64,000 nucleotides of DNA, from the NCBI RefSeq assembly GCF_001595985.1, contig NZ_LOJJ01000001.1, positions 310,001-374,000 on the forward strand, written 5' to 3'. Made by a program: the position numbers and the translations under genes. This document shows, one piece after another, positions 36,854-46,670 of this stretch (position 1 is its first letter; each line of letters opens with the position of its first letter). This DNA comes from Polynucleobacter sinensis (GTDB taxonomy: Bacteria; Pseudomonadota; Gammaproteobacteria; Burkholderiales; Burkholderiaceae). The notes under the pieces were generated by a model. The model saw only the letters and a program-made list of their open reading frames with translations, was not told the DNA's origin and did no database searches.

Positions 36854-38196
36854 GCTAACACCTGATCTAAGGCACGCTTTAACGATGCCCCCATTTCGAT
36901 GGTTTCATTTGAGCTCAGAATATAGGGCGGCATGACATAAATCGTATTGCCGATTGGTCTAATGAGGATTCCCTGTCGCAGGCTTGCCGAAAACATGTCA
37001 CGTGGGAAAGTGCTGGGGTTCTTAAGTGACTCATGTTTGATATCAAACGCGAGAATCATTCCTTGTTGACGCCAATGTTCAATTCGCGGATCTGTTTTTG
37101 CCCAAGCGAATGCTGTTGATAAATCTTGGCTGCGTTCAATATTCTTTTCTAGAACCGCTTCGCTTTCAAAGATATCTAAACAAGCAAGCGCTGCTGCGCA
37201 TGCCAATGGGTTGCCTGTATATGAGTGTGAATGTAAGAAGCCTTGTTGTGTTTGATCCCCATAAAAAGCACGATAAATTTTATCGGTTGTCATACACAGC
37301 GATAGGGGTAGGTATCCTCCACTAATGCCTTTAGACAAAGTTAAAAAGTCTGGCCAGATGCCTGCGTGCTCACATGCAAAAAACTTTCCGGAGCGACCGC
37401 AGCCTACCGCTATTTCATCGGCAATGAGGTGAATATCAAAGCGATCACATAGCGCTCTGACTGAGCGAAGATATTGTGGGGAGTGCATCGCCATTTGTCC
37501 AGCGCATTGCACAAGTGGCTCAATGATGATTGCTGCAATATTGCGATGTTCAGTTTCTAGTAATTGCTCTAGTGCCTTGGCCGCTCTGATTGCTACGTCT
37601 TCCGCAGATTCTCCTGCTTGTGCTTTTCGGAAATCTGGAGAGGGTGTGGTGAATACATCTTGCAATAGTGAGCCGTATGCTTCTCGAAAGATGGCGACAT
37701 CGGTTACCGCTAGTGCGCCTAGTGTTTCTCCGTGATAACCATTTTCTAAACAAACAAACTTTTTCTTTTCTGGCTTTTGATTCAGTCGCCAAAAGTGATG
37801 ACTCATCTTCAGTGCGATTTCTACTGCAGAAGCGCCGTCTGAGGCGTAGAAGACATGACCTAAATGATCATTTGTCAAAGCAGCCAGTCTTTCGGAAAGC
37901 TCAATAACTGGGGGGTGGGTAAATCCAGCGAGCATGACATGCTCAATTTTTTCAAGCTGATCACTGATTGCCTGATTGATCTGCGGATTGGAGTGACCAA
38001 ACAAGTTCGTCCACCAAGAGCTGATGCAATCTAGCAGCATGTTTCCATTTTCATCATAGAGCCAGGCTCCCTTGCCTTTGGTGATGGCAATTAATGGCAA
38101 GGTCTCGTGATGCTTCATCTGGGTACAGGGGTGCCAAACGGCATCAAGGCTACGCTTAACCAGAGGCGATGGATTTGAGTCGGAAATAACCTTCAT
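36850..38196 (-). CDS. bioA: Adenosylmethionine-8-amino-7-oxononanoate aminotransferase
   Basis: A 448-residue class III PLP aminotransferase that uses SAM as amino donor to make 7,8-diaminopelargonate. VWHPCTQMKHHETLPLIAI is the BioA-specific opening. CISSWWTNLFGHSNP, VFYASDGASAVEIALKM and LIADEIAVGCGRSGKFFACEHAG follow. The PLP Lys is in LTLSKGISGGYLPL. First gene of bioAFD, divergent from bioB with an 89-base shared regulatory gap; no BirA-type palindrome was recognised there. Confidence 0.96.
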   Translation of the reverse strand: MKVISDSNPSPLVKRSLDAVWHPCTQMKHHETLPLIAITKGKGAWLYDENGNMLLDCISSWWTNLFGHSNPQINQAISDQLEKIEHVMLAGFTHPPVIELSERLAALTNDHLGHVFYASDGASAVEIALKMSHHFWRLNQKPEKKKFVCLENGYHGETLGALAVTDVAIFREAYGSLLQDVFTTPSPDFRKAQAGESAEDVAIRAAKALEQLLETEHRNIAAIIIEPLVQCAGQMAMHSPQYLRSVRALCDRFDIHLIADEIAVGCGRSGKFFACEHAGIWPDFLTLSKGISGGYLPLSLCMTTDKIYRAFYGDQTQQGFLHSHSYTGNPLACAAALACLDIFESEAVLEKNIERSQDLSTAFAWAKTDPRIEHWRQQGMILAFDIKHESLKNPSTFPRDMFSASLRQGILIRPIGNTIYVMPPYILSSNETIEMGASLKRALDQVLA

Positions 38197-38285
38197 GTTT
38201 GGTATTTGACCACTAGTTTTTCCTAATTTAGGCCTGTATCTGTTATGTTTATGTCTTGATTTGACTTATTTTTCGGAATTCGACC

Positions 38286-39335
38286 ATGCAGGCAGCCCAA
38301 ACCACTGAAAAACCCCTTACCCAATTTAAATCCAAAGCGGATTTGCCTAGTGGTTTAAACGCAGGGCTACATGCTCCTAGCACCTGGACGGTGGCTCAGA
38401 TTGAAGCGCTTTTTGCCCTACCTTTCAATGAGTTAATGTTTAAGGCTCAAGAGGTCCATAAGGCAAATTTCCCTGATGGCGATGTGGAATTAGCAACCTT
38501 GCTCTCAATTAAGACGGGCGGCTGCCCTGAGGATTGTGGCTATTGTCCGCAAGCTGCGCGTTATGACACCGATGTCAAAGCTAATAAATTGATGGATTTG
38601 GATGAAGTGCTAGAGGCGGCTAAGGCCGCTAAGGCTGCTGGATCGAATCGTTTTTGCATGGGTGCAGCTTGGCGAGAGCCCAAAGATCGTGACATTGAGA
38701 AGGTTGCGGCCATGATCAAGGGTGTAAAGGCTTTAGGTCTTGAAACTTGCGCCACTCTAGGGATGCTCGAGGCTGATCAGGCTCAGGCCTTACAGGAAGC
38801 TGGTTTGGATTTCTATAACCATAACCTAGATACCAGCGAAGATTTCTATCGCTCAGTGATTTCTACTCGAGGCTATCAAGATCGTTTGGATACGATTTCG
38901 AATGTGCGCGCTGCAGGAATGTCAGTATGTTGCGGTGGCATTGTGGGTATGGGTGAATCACGCGAGCAGCGTGCAGCATTTTTAGCGCGTTTGGCTAATT
39001 TAAGTCCTTATCCTGAGTCTGTTCCTATTAATCATTTAGTGCCTGTTGCAGGCACTCCTTTGGAGGATCAGAAGCCACTTGATCCCTTGGAGTTTGTCAG
39101 AACCATCGCTGTTGCTCGCATTACGATGCCGCGGGCTCGGGTGCGTTTATCCGCTGGTCGCCAAGAGTTAGGCAGAGCAGTTCAAGCAATGTGTTTTCAA
39201 GCTGGCGCCAATTCGATTTTCTATGGTGAGCAACTACTCACTACCGGTAATCCCGAGGCGGAGCAAGACCTTGAGCTTTTAGCTGAGCTTGGATTAAAGA
39301 CTAAACAAAGCTGTAAGGCAGAGGTTTTGGTCTAA
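38286..39335 (+). CDS. bioB: Biotin synthase
   Basis: A 349-residue radical SAM enzyme that inserts sulfur into dethiobiotin. The [4Fe-4S] ligands are C80, C84 and C87 in [28 protein letters not shown] and [11 protein letters not shown], with Cys ligands of the [2Fe-2S] cluster, and [12 protein letters not shown] (Arg ligand) are visible. Divergent from bioAFD. coq7 starts 13 bases after the stop, so the two are likely cotranscribed. Confidence 0.97.
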   Translation: MQAAQTTEKPLTQFKSKADLPSGLNAGLHAPSTWTVAQIEALFALPFNELMFKAQEVHKANFPDGDVELATLLSIKTGGCPEDCGYCPQAARYDTDVKANKLMDLDEVLEAAKAAKAAGSNRFCMGAAWREPKDRDIEKVAAMIKGVKALGLETCATLGMLEADQAQALQEAGLDFYNHNLDTSEDFYRSVISTRGYQDRLDTISNVRAAGMSVCCGGIVGMGESREQRAAFLARLANLSPYPESVPINHLVPVAGTPLEDQKPLDPLEFVRTIAVARITMPRARVRLSAGRQELGRAVQAMCFQAGANSIFYGEQLLTTGNPEAEQDLELLAELGLKTKQSCKAEVLV

Positions 39336-39348
39336 GGGATTTGGCCTT

Positions 39349-39978
39349 ATGGCGCTGATTGATCGCCTCATTATTGAGTTTGATACGGCTCTTCGCTCAG
39401 TGGTTGGGGGGGCAAATGCGCATCGCCCAACTCCGGGATCAGAGGTTGAGTCTGGGGTTTCAATGGATGCAAAAGAGCGCGCACATGCTGCGGGATTGAT
39501 GCGGGTTAATCACGTGGGCGAAGTGTGTGCTCAAGCGCTCTACCAATCTCAAAAATTAGTCGCTCGTAACCCTGAAATTCGTCAGATGCTCGATCACTCT
39601 GGACAAGAGGAAATGGATCATTTGGCTTGGTGTGAAGCGCGGCTTCAAGAGCTGGGCTCTCATACCAGTTACCTTAATCCAATTTGGTATGCAGGATCCT
39701 TTGCAATTGGCTTAGCTGCTGGCTTGGCGGGCGATCGCTGGAGTTTGGGATTTGTCGCTGAAACTGAAAAGCAGGTTGAAAATCACCTGGAAAATCATCT
39801 TGCACAACTCCCACAACAGGATCAGCGTTCTCGTGCCATTGTTGATCAAATGCGGATCGACGAAATTGAGCATGGAGAGGCCGCTATTTTGGCGGGCGGG
39901 GCAGTATTGCCGGAATCGATTAAGAAGGCAATGCAAGCGGTCTCAAAAATAATGACAAGCACTGCTTACAAAATTTAG
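39349..39978 (+). CDS. coq7: 2-polyprenyl-3-methyl-6-methoxy-1,4-benzoquinone monooxygenase
   Basis: A 209-residue diiron hydroxylase for the C6 step of ubiquinone synthesis. The carboxylate-bridged diiron ligands lie in MRVNHVGEVCAQALY, GQEEMDHLAWCEARL (E-x-x-H) and RIDEIEHGEAAI (E-x-x-H). A hydrophobic stretch near 110-125 (SFAIGLAAGLAGDRWSLGF) lets it sit on the membrane. It supplies quinone for the complex III encoded earlier in the window. Followed by the 270-base regulatory gap before mraZ. Confidence 0.94.
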   Translation: MALIDRLIIEFDTALRSVVGGANAHRPTPGSEVESGVSMDAKERAHAAGLMRVNHVGEVCAQALYQSQKLVARNPEIRQMLDHSGQEEMDHLAWCEARLQELGSHTSYLNPIWYAGSFAIGLAAGLAGDRWSLGFVAETEKQVENHLENHLAQLPQQDQRSRAIVDQMRIDEIEHGEAAILAGGAVLPESIKKAMQAVSKIMTSTAYKI

Positions 39979-40009
39979 ATTTAAATTATTTTTTAATGCG
40001 TTTTTATTT

Positions 40010-40037
40010 AATATACTGTTTATCGATACAGTATATT
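40010..40037. promoter_or_regulatory. LexA-type SOS box (perfect 10-bp inverted repeat)
   Basis: AATATACTGT at 40010-40019 and ACAGTATATT at 40028-40037 are perfect inverted repeats around TTATCGAT. The core CTGT-N8-ACAG at 40016-40031, with flanking TA/TA, equals the gammaproteobacterial and betaproteobacterial LexA consensus. TATACT (40012-40017) in the left arm is a good -10 hexamer, so the box would occlude a rightward promoter, as in known SOS genes; the -35 is only T-rich. It lies 31 bases after coq7 and 211 bases before mraZ. Binding is inferred, not shown. Confidence 0.65.
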
Positions 40038-40192
40038 TATCCATTAATTAGCTAAATAGCTAAGACCTATTCTTAAGTATATTTTCCAAGCCGTTGTTTC
40101 AAGTAGCATTTTTATGATCACCATTTTGTGAACACATCTCGCTAAGTGTTTGTAATCACTAGGGAATTTCCTAAAAAATTACCCAAAAACAC

Positions 40193-40221
40193 TTGACCCT
40201 CTTATTGCGATCCTCTAAAGT
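40193..40221 (+). promoter_or_regulatory. Presumed mraZ/dcw promoter
   Basis: TTGACC at 40193-40198 and TAAAGT at 40216-40221 are separated by exactly 17 bp. The -10 touches the first MraZ box, so MraZ binding would cover the promoter start region. A transcript would have only about a 20-base leader before the ATG at 40249. Confidence 0.6.
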
Positions 40222-40245
40222 GGGAGGAAGTGTGAAAAAGTGGGG
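40220..40245 (+). promoter_or_regulatory. MraZ-binding repeats (three GTGKGR boxes, 10-bp period)
   Basis: GTGGGA (40220-40225), GTGTGA (40230-40235) and GTGGGG (40240-40245) are spaced by exactly 10 bp, immediately before the mraZ ATG. MraZ proteins are known to bind arrays of TGGG-type repeats in front of their own gene and repress the dcw operon. The second box is imperfect (T for G). Confidence 0.75.
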
Positions 40246-40248
40246 TAA

Positions 40249-40680
40249 ATGGTGTTTCAAGGTGCGTCAGCTCTCAATTTGGATGCAAAAGGCCGCATGT
40301 CTGTGCCGGCAAAGCATCGTGACGCCTTGTTGGTTCAAGGTGAGGGTCGAATTACGCTCACCAAGCACCCTGATGGATGCCTCCTTTTATTTCCTCGCCC
40401 TGAGTGGGAGGCCTTTCGTACGCGCGTGGCTCAATTGCCGATGGATGCTCATTGGTGGCGTCGAATTTTCTTGGGAAATGCTGCGGAAGTCGATCTAGAT
40501 AGCGCAGGAAGAATTTTAGTGAGCCCAGAGCTACGTGCAGCTGCAGGCATTGAAAAAGAAGTGATGTTGCTGGGAATGGGTAGTCATTTGGAGTTGTGGG
40601 ATGCGGCTACTTATGCTGCAAAAGAACAGGCCGCTATTGCGCAAGGCATGCCTGAAGCATTGAAACAATTTAATTTTTGA
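40249..40680 (+). CDS. mraZ: Transcriptional regulator MraZ
   Basis: A 143-residue AbrB-fold protein with two tandem MraZ repeats. [27 protein letters not shown] is the first, with D-x-K-G-R-x-S-x-[27 protein letters not shown] is the second, with D-x-A-G-R-I-L-x-P. It forms ring oligomers that bind the repeats just upstream and restrain expression of the division and wall cluster that it heads. 12 bases separate it from rsmH. Confidence 0.97.
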   Translation: MVFQGASALNLDAKGRMSVPAKHRDALLVQGEGRITLTKHPDGCLLLFPRPEWEAFRTRVAQLPMDAHWWRRIFLGNAAEVDLDSAGRILVSPELRAAAGIEKEVMLLGMGSHLELWDAATYAAKEQAAIAQGMPEALKQFNF

Positions 40681-40692
40681 TGACAGGGTGCC

Positions 40693-41643
40693 ATGAACAT
40701 AACTCATCGCCCAGTGTTACTGGCCGAGGCGGTGACGGCGCTGATCAGTGGCCCACTCATCACCTCTCCAAAAGCATCAAAAAATCCACTCTTGATCGAT
40801 GGAACGTTTGGGCGTGGCGGACACACTCAAGCTTTGCTGGCGCAACTCCCTCAGAGCGCACACATGATTTCTTTCGACAAGGATTTGGATGCCATAGCAG
40901 TCGCTCAAAAGATCAACGATCAGAGATTGCATATCGTGCACGACAGTTTTGCGCAAATGGATCAATATGCGGAGCCAGAATCAGTCGATGGAATTTTGTT
41001 GGATCTGGGAATCAGTTCCCCGCAAGTCGACGAAGCGCACCGCGGTTTTTCCTTTCGCAAAGATGGGCCGCTCGACATGCGTATGAATACAGATCATGGA
41101 TTAACTGTGGCTGAATGGTTAGAGCAGGCACCACAAGAGGAAATCGCACGCGTGATTAAGGTTTACGGCGAAGAACGTTTTGCATCTCAAATCGCTAAGG
41201 CTATCGTGGCTAAACGAGAGGCAGGCTTACCCCCAAAAACTACTACGCAATTAGCTACTTTGGTTGCGAGTGTTGTGCGTACTAGAGAAGTGGGTCAAGA
41301 TCCAGCAACAAGAACCTTTCAAGCATTACGGATATTTATTAATCGTGAGCTAGAAGATTTAGAGCTTGGCTTAAAGGCTGCTTTGAGATTGTTAAAGCCA
41401 GGGGCTCGGTTAGCGGTAATCAGCTTCCATTCATTAGAAGATCGCATTGTGAAGCAGTTTCTTCAGGCGAATGCAAAAGTGGAGGTGCCGCGTGGATTGC
41501 CAGTGCGCGATAGGGATTTGCCGCAAAGCGCTTTAGAAATTATTGCTCGTATAAAGCCGAGCGATGAAGAGGTGCGCGAGAATCCACGTGCACGTTCTGC
41601 AATTATGCGAGTGGCTCAAAAGCGTTTAGGAGTAATGGCTTGA
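40693..41643 (+). CDS. rsmH: 16S rRNA (cytosine1402-N4)-methyltransferase
   Basis: A 316-residue SAM-dependent enzyme (formerly MraW) that methylates C1402 in the ribosomal P site. [13 protein letters not shown] opens the protein. [15 protein letters not shown] is the SAM-binding motif. [29 protein letters not shown] and [17 protein letters not shown] are further signatures. Downstream, the ftsL TTG overlaps the rsmH stop. Confidence 0.97.
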   Translation: MNITHRPVLLAEAVTALISGPLITSPKASKNPLLIDGTFGRGGHTQALLAQLPQSAHMISFDKDLDAIAVAQKINDQRLHIVHDSFAQMDQYAEPESVDGILLDLGISSPQVDEAHRGFSFRKDGPLDMRMNTDHGLTVAEWLEQAPQEEIARVIKVYGEERFASQIAKAIVAKREAGLPPKTTTQLATLVASVVRTREVGQDPATRTFQALRIFINRELEDLELGLKAALRLLKPGARLAVISFHSLEDRIVKQFLQANAKVEVPRGLPVRDRDLPQSALEIIARIKPSDEEVRENPRARSAIMRVAQKRLGVMA

Positions 41644-41906
41644 ATCGCGCGACGCTAACATTGCTCCTATTGCTATTAGTATGCGCATTATCTTTGGTGG
41701 CCGCACAACAGCGCGCGCGTAAATTATTTATAGCCCTTGAGCGCGCACAGATACAAGAGCGAAAACTTAATCAAGATTGGTTGCGTCTTGAATATGAGCA
41801 ACGCAATTTATCAAAGTCAGCCCGTATTCGAGATGTTGCTCGCAATCAGCTGCGCATGGTTCCAATTTCTCCTGAGCGTACTTTGTATTTAAAGGAGGCT
41901 AGATGA
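41640..41906 (+). CDS. ftsL: Cell division protein FtsL
   Basis: An 88-residue bitopic protein of the FtsQLB complex that signals to FtsWI. The N-terminal TM helix (about 4-22, [18 protein letters not shown]) is followed by a periplasmic coiled coil ([23 protein letters not shown]) and the conserved [18 protein letters not shown] end. The start is TTG, overlapping the rsmH stop as TTGA; no ATG exists before the membrane helix. Its stop overlaps the ftsI ATG. Confidence 0.93.
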   Translation: MNRATLTLLLLLLVCALSLVAAQQRARKLFIALERAQIQERKLNQDWLRLEYEQRNLSKSARIRDVARNQLRMVPISPERTLYLKEAR

Positions 41907-43675
41907 GGCCGGTAGGTTTTTCAACTACGCCGAATTTAGTATTGCGTCTGCCAATGTGGCGGTCACGCCTGATGCTGTTCATGCTGTTCTTTGTATTCAT
42001 GTTGCTTCTAATCCGTGCATTTTGGATTCAAGGCCCAGGAAATGCATTTTATGAAGCTAAAGGTGTTCGTGGCACGCAACGTGAATTAGAGCTGCCTGCT
42101 TCCCGCGGAAAAATCTTAGATCGCAATGGTCAGGTTATCGCTACTAGTCTGGAGGCGAAGTCTGTTATTGCCTATAACGACACAGTGCCCGATGATTTAT
42201 CGGCTGAAAAAATTCATAAGTTAGCTTCTTTGTTGCAAATTAGCGAGGCTGAATTACGGAAAAAACTGAAGGAAGAAAGAAAGCAGATTTTCTTAAAACG
42301 CCAGGTTGATCCAGAGGTTGCACAGCAAATTAAGCAGTTAGAAATTCCTGGCATTGGTTTGAATAATGAGTACCGTCGCTTCTATCCTGAGGGAGAGGCG
42401 ATGGCTCACGTAGTTGGTTTTACAAACGTTGAAGATCGTGGTCAGGAGGGTATGGAGCTCTCGAGAGAAAAAGAGTTGGCTGGCCACCCAGGTGCACGTC
42501 GAGTTGTGGTTGATCGTTTAGGTCGAGTTGTAGAGGATGTCGCTATCTTGCAGTTGCCGCAAAACGGTAAAGATCTACAACTTTCAATCGATAGCAAAAT
42601 TCAGTTTCTTGCGTATAACGCGGTTAAAAATGCGGTGGAGCAACACCATGCAAGTGCTGGTGGGGCCGTAGTGTTGGATACGCAAACTGGAGAGATTTTG
42701 GCTTTAGCTAACTATCCAAGTTACAACCCAAATGATCGCAAGAAGTTAACCGGTGAGCAATTGCGCAATCGCGTCTTGACGGACACTTTTGAGCCCGGTT
42801 CAACAATGAAGCCTTTAACTGTGGCGATCGCATTAGAAAAAGGGGTTGTCAATCCCAATACCAATATGGCGATTGGCGCTAAATATTTAGTGGGCCCTAA
42901 ACCTATTACTGACACCCATCCTTATGGCAATTTAACGGTTGCTCAAATTATTCAAAAGTCGAGCAACATCGGTACCGCTAAGATTGCGATGAATAATCTT
43001 TCGGCCGAAGAGATGTGGAATTTTTATACCTCCGTTGGCTTGGGCCAGTCGCCGAAGATTGGTTTCCCAGGCGCGGTAGCGGGTACTGTTCACCCATACA
43101 AAAAATGGATGCCTACTGATCAAGCGCGCATTGCATTTGGATATGGTATTTCAGCATCACTTTTTCAGGTGGCTCGCGCATACACCATCTTTGCGCGCGA
43201 TGGCGAATTAGTACCGTTGACAATTGAGCGTAGCCCAAGCTTTAAGCCTGGAACTCATGTGATCTCGCCAAAGACTGCGCTTGAAATGCGCAGCATGATG
43301 GAGTCGGTCACCGAGCCTGGAGGAACAGCGATCAAGGCGCAAGCAGAGGGTTACCGTGTTGGCGGTAAAACTGGAACCGCTCACAAATTGGTAGGTAAGG
43401 GCTATGGAAATAAGTATCGAGCCTACTTCGCGGGACTCGCACCAATTAGTGCCCCACGTATTGTTGTTGCTGTGATGATTGATGAGCCAACGGGTGGCAG
43501 TCATTATGGTGGGGATGTAGCTGCGCCAGTGTTTTCTACTATCGTGAGTGAAACATTGCGCACCTTAAATGTGCTGCCTGATAGCAATAAAAAGCAAATG
43601 GCATTACAGGACAAAGAGACGGCTGATATTCAAAGTGCTTCAGCTAAAGTCCAGCCAGCGGTTTTGAAAAGATGA
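41903..43675 (+). CDS. ftsI: Septal peptidoglycan transpeptidase FtsI (PBP3)
   Basis: A 590-residue penicillin-binding protein that cross-links septal peptidoglycan. A short cytoplasmic tail and one TM helix (about 22-42) are followed by the PBP dimerisation region (ASRGKILDRNGQVIATS) and the transpeptidase domain. The active site shows S300-T-M-K303, S353-S-N355 and K489-T-G-T492. It overlaps ftsL upstream and murE downstream by 4 bases each. Confidence 0.97.
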   Translation: MRPVGFSTTPNLVLRLPMWRSRLMLFMLFFVFMLLLIRAFWIQGPGNAFYEAKGVRGTQRELELPASRGKILDRNGQVIATSLEAKSVIAYNDTVPDDLSAEKIHKLASLLQISEAELRKKLKEERKQIFLKRQVDPEVAQQIKQLEIPGIGLNNEYRRFYPEGEAMAHVVGFTNVEDRGQEGMELSREKELAGHPGARRVVVDRLGRVVEDVAILQLPQNGKDLQLSIDSKIQFLAYNAVKNAVEQHHASAGGAVVLDTQTGEILALANYPSYNPNDRKKLTGEQLRNRVLTDTFEPGSTMKPLTVAIALEKGVVNPNTNMAIGAKYLVGPKPITDTHPYGNLTVAQIIQKSSNIGTAKIAMNNLSAEEMWNFYTSVGLGQSPKIGFPGAVAGTVHPYKKWMPTDQARIAFGYGISASLFQVARAYTIFARDGELVPLTIERSPSFKPGTHVISPKTALEMRSMMESVTEPGGTAIKAQAEGYRVGGKTGTAHKLVGKGYGNKYRAYFAGLAPISAPRIVVAVMIDEPTGGSHYGGDVAAPVFSTIVSETLRTLNVLPDSNKKQMALQDKETADIQSASAKVQPAVLKR

Positions 43676-45225
43676 TGGTGATCATGAATTTAGAACCCCA
43701 TCTATTAATCCCCCATTTACGTGGCGTCACTTTACCTACTGCAAAAATGTGTGCAGATAGCCGCCAAGTTGTTGCCGGGGATATATTCCTTGCTTACCCT
43801 GTTGGTCATGGCACTGCTTTTCGTGATGGGCGTGATTACATTGCCGCGGCCTTAGAGAAAGGTGCAGCAGCAGTTGTATTTGATCCTGCAAATGGAATTG
43901 CTCACGAGTATTTAGATCATCCACAATGCATTGCGATTGAAGGATTGGCAGTTTTAGCGGGTAAGCTTGCTGCTCAATGGTATGACTATCCAAGTAAGCA
44001 GTTAAATGTCATCGGGGTTACGGGTACAAATGGCAAGACTAGTGTGACTCAATGGTTGGCACAAGCATTAGATCAACCGGATAGTCGGACTGCGGTACTT
44101 GGTACTTTGGGCACCGGGTTCCCTGGCGCGCTCATTCAAACTGGCTACACAACGCCTGATGCTTCTCGCTTACAGACTCAGCTCAAGGAGTTATTGGATG
44201 TAGGTACACATCAAATTGCGATCGAAATTTCATCGCATGCTCTTGATCAAGAGCGTATCGCAGGTTTAGATGTCCATTGTGCCGTATTAACGAACTTGAC
44301 CCAAGATCATTTGGACTATCACGGTACGATGGCTGAGTACGCTCAAGCAAAAGCAAAGCTTTTTTCGCGACCTGGTCTTAAGCACGCTGTCATTAATTTT
44401 GACGATGCATTTGGACGAGAGCTTGCAATGCAGTTGCTTGCCGCCAATCAATTGCAAGTATGGGCTTACGCGTTAAATAAAGATGCTTTTTTTGGATTTG
44501 ACAAGTTTAGAGATCGCTTAAAACGTTGTTACGTTAAAAGTAGTGTGATTACTTCAACTGGGTATGACGCAGTATTTGGCGATGATGGATCAGATTCGGG
44601 AGTGATGCATCTTCCAGTGCTGGGCCAATTTAATTTGAGTAACTGCTTAGCGGTTTGGACGGTGCTGTTGACCCAGGGCTTAAGCCCTGATGAAGCTGCT
44701 CGGCGTATGAAAAAGCTCAATCCAGTTTCAGGACGCATGGAAATTATTCGTCTTAGCAAGACCCAGAGAGCCGAGGGCCCATTGGTTGTGGTTGATTACG
44801 CACATACTCCTGATGCGCTTACTAAGGCACTACTTGCTTTGCGCCCAGTCGCAGAGCAAAGAGGGGGAAAAGTATGGTGTGTGTTTGGTTGTGGCGGAGA
44901 CCGTGACGCTGGTAAGCGTCCCCAAATGGGGCGAGTGGCGCAAGAGTTTGCTGATCAAATAGTGATCACAAGCGATAACCCCAGGTCTGAAGAGCCTACA
45001 GCAATCATCAAAATGATTCAGGCTGGAATGACTACAGATGAAAAACAAATCCAGGTAGTCTCTGACCGTGCAGCGGCAATCATGGCAGCAGTGCGTCATG
45101 CTGACATCGCAGACGTCATCTTGGTTGCTGGCAAAGGGCATGAGGCCACTCAAGAGATTAAAGGTAAGAAGTTTGATTTCTCCGATCAAGAGCATATTCG
45201 TTTAGCTGCAGGGGGTGGCATCTGA
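43672..45225 (+). CDS. murE: UDP-MurNAc-L-Ala-D-Glu:meso-diaminopimelate ligase
   Basis: A 517-residue cytoplasmic Mur ligase that adds the third residue of the stem peptide. VIGVTGTNGKTSVTQWL is the ATP loop. TPDASRL and IEISSHALDQERI are substrate segments. ITSDNPRSEEP contains the DNPR motif that marks meso-DAP specificity. The C-terminal GCGGDRDAGKRPQMG and VAGKGHE motifs are present. A second ATG at 43684 is possible. The stop shares its last A with the murF ATG (TGATG). Confidence 0.97.
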   Translation: MMVIMNLEPHLLIPHLRGVTLPTAKMCADSRQVVAGDIFLAYPVGHGTAFRDGRDYIAAALEKGAAAVVFDPANGIAHEYLDHPQCIAIEGLAVLAGKLAAQWYDYPSKQLNVIGVTGTNGKTSVTQWLAQALDQPDSRTAVLGTLGTGFPGALIQTGYTTPDASRLQTQLKELLDVGTHQIAIEISSHALDQERIAGLDVHCAVLTNLTQDHLDYHGTMAEYAQAKAKLFSRPGLKHAVINFDDAFGRELAMQLLAANQLQVWAYALNKDAFFGFDKFRDRLKRCYVKSSVITSTGYDAVFGDDGSDSGVMHLPVLGQFNLSNCLAVWTVLLTQGLSPDEAARRMKKLNPVSGRMEIIRLSKTQRAEGPLVVVDYAHTPDALTKALLALRPVAEQRGGKVWCVFGCGGDRDAGKRPQMGRVAQEFADQIVITSDNPRSEEPTAIIKMIQAGMTTDEKQIQVVSDRAAAIMAAVRHADIADVILVAGKGHEATQEIKGKKFDFSDQEHIRLAAGGGI

Positions 45226-46670
45226 TGTCAAGGATGACAACACTGGCTAAAGTGCATGCAATGTTGCCGGGAAGTAATCTGCTCAATATTTCTATTGAAG
45301 ATGCGCAAGCATTGGTGCTTTCTAAAGTCGGTACTGATAGCAGACAGATTGAACAAGGTGAATTATTTGTTGCTTTAATTGGCGAGCGTTTTGATGCCCA
45401 TAATTTCTTGCTTGATGTTGCTCAATCTGGGGCGGCAGCCGTATTAATCAGTAGGTCAGATGCATGCCCCCCTAATTTTCCTGCTCTTTGTGTACCTGAC
45501 ACCAAGGCGGCATTGGGTTGCTTGGCAAAAGCGTGGCGTTCTGAATTTGCTATACCTGTTGCGGTAGTTACTGGATCTAATGGCAAGACTACCGTTAAAG
45601 AAATGATTGCCTCAATCTTTAAGGCAGCCGTAGGAGAATCAAATACTTTGGTAACTCAGGGTAATTTCAATAACGATATTGGCTTGCCACTGACTTTGTT
45701 GCGCATGCGCCCCAATGATCGTTTGGCAGTGATTGAGCTCGGTATGAATCATCCTGGAGAAACTGCTGAATTAGCGGTAATTGCTCAGCCTACGATTGCC
45801 CTCATTAATAATGCTCAGCGCGAACATCAAGAATTTATGGCAACTGTTGAGGCGGTCGCAGAAGAGCATGCAGCTGTTCTTAGCGCTCTCCCATTAAATG
45901 GTGTTGCAGTATTTCCAGCAGGCACGAAATTTTCCGAACTCTGGCGCCAAGCGGCCGCAGGTCGAAAAGTGATTGATTTCGATTTAGCTTCTAAGGGCGA
46001 GTCCAGCAATGCTGCTGTAATTGGGCATTTATTGGCAGATGGAAAACTACAAATTCAGGCTGAACAAGATCAAATAGATGTTCAATTAAATACGCTGGGT
46101 GCTCATAATCTTCGAAATGCGCTTGCTGCTTCTGCTATTGCATTGGGGGCGGGGCTCAGTTTGCAAAATATTCAAGATGGATTGCAGTCTTTCGCGCCAG
46201 TAAATGGTCGAATGCAGGCCAAACAAGTAAATGCGCGCATTACTCTAATTGACGATAGCTATAACGCTAATCCAGATTCAGTTAGGGCTGCGATTGATGC
46301 GCTTTATCAGTCGGGTAACTTATCTTGGCTAGTTCTTGGGGATATGGGCGAAGTGGGTGATCAAGGCCCTGCATTTCATCAAGAGGTTGGCGCGTACGCT
46401 GCTGAACGAGGGATTGCTAAGCTATTTGCATTAGGTGCGCAGTGTGAGTTTGCTGTACGTGGATTTAATGCAGTGAAGAAGCAAAAAGATCAATCTATGG
46501 ATGCGCTACATTTCTTAGAGCTAGATCCTTTGCTGGTAGAGCTCGGTGGCGCTCTCGAGGCTCAATCATCAAATACAACACATTTAGATATTTTGGTTAA
46601 AGGTTCCCGTTTTATGCGCATGGAGCGTGTGGTTCAGGCCTTGTTAGAGGAGGCTAAAACATGCTCTTGA
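45225..46670 (+). CDS. murF: UDP-MurNAc-tripeptide:D-Ala-D-Ala ligase
   Basis: A 481-residue Mur ligase that attaches D-Ala-D-Ala to complete the pentapeptide. [20 protein letters not shown] is the ATP loop. [27 protein letters not shown] and [13 protein letters not shown] follow. The C-terminal domain has [18 protein letters not shown] and VLGDMGEVG. The mraY ATG lies inside its last codons, a 10-base overlap. Confidence 0.97.
   Translation: MSRMTTLAKVHAMLPGSNLLNISIEDAQALVLSKVGTDSRQIEQGELFVALIGERFDAHNFLLDVAQSGAAAVLISRSDACPPNFPALCVPDTKAALGCLAKAWRSEFAIPVAVVTGSNGKTTVKEMIASIFKAAVGESNTLVTQGNFNNDIGLPLTLLRMRPNDRLAVIELGMNHPGETAELAVIAQPTIALINNAQREHQEFMATVEAVAEEHAAVLSALPLNGVAVFPAGTKFSELWRQAAAGRKVIDFDLASKGESSNAAVIGHLLADGKLQIQAEQDQIDVQLNTLGAHNLRNALAASAIALGAGLSLQNIQDGLQSFAPVNGRMQAKQVNARITLIDDSYNANPDSVRAAIDALYQSGNLSWLVLGDMGEVGDQGPAFHQEVGAYAAERGIAKLFALGAQCEFAVRGFNAVKKQKDQSMDALHFLELDPLLVELGGALEAQSSNTTHLDILVKGSRFMRMERVVQALLEEAKTCS

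Noticed and set aside
38197..38285. BirA operator between bioA and bioB
   Set aside because: No palindrome like the known BirA or BioR sites was recognisable.
40010..40037. The same palindrome read as a dif site
   Set aside because: It has 10+8+10 symmetry and lacks the XerC/XerD arm sequences; the LexA form CTGT-N8-ACAG fits exactly.
40010..40037. The same palindrome read as the coq7 terminator
   Set aside because: Stem is nearly all A/T and is not followed by a T-run.
40043..40123. 26-codon minus-strand frame in the coq7-mraZ gap
   Set aside because: No ribosome site, lies upstream rather than downstream of the SOS-like box in its own direction, and length is within chance.
40677..41114. 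145-codon plus-strand open frame inside rsmH
   Set aside because: Alternative frame fully within rsmH, with Ser/Arg/His-rich composition and no family resemblance; rsmH is unambiguous.
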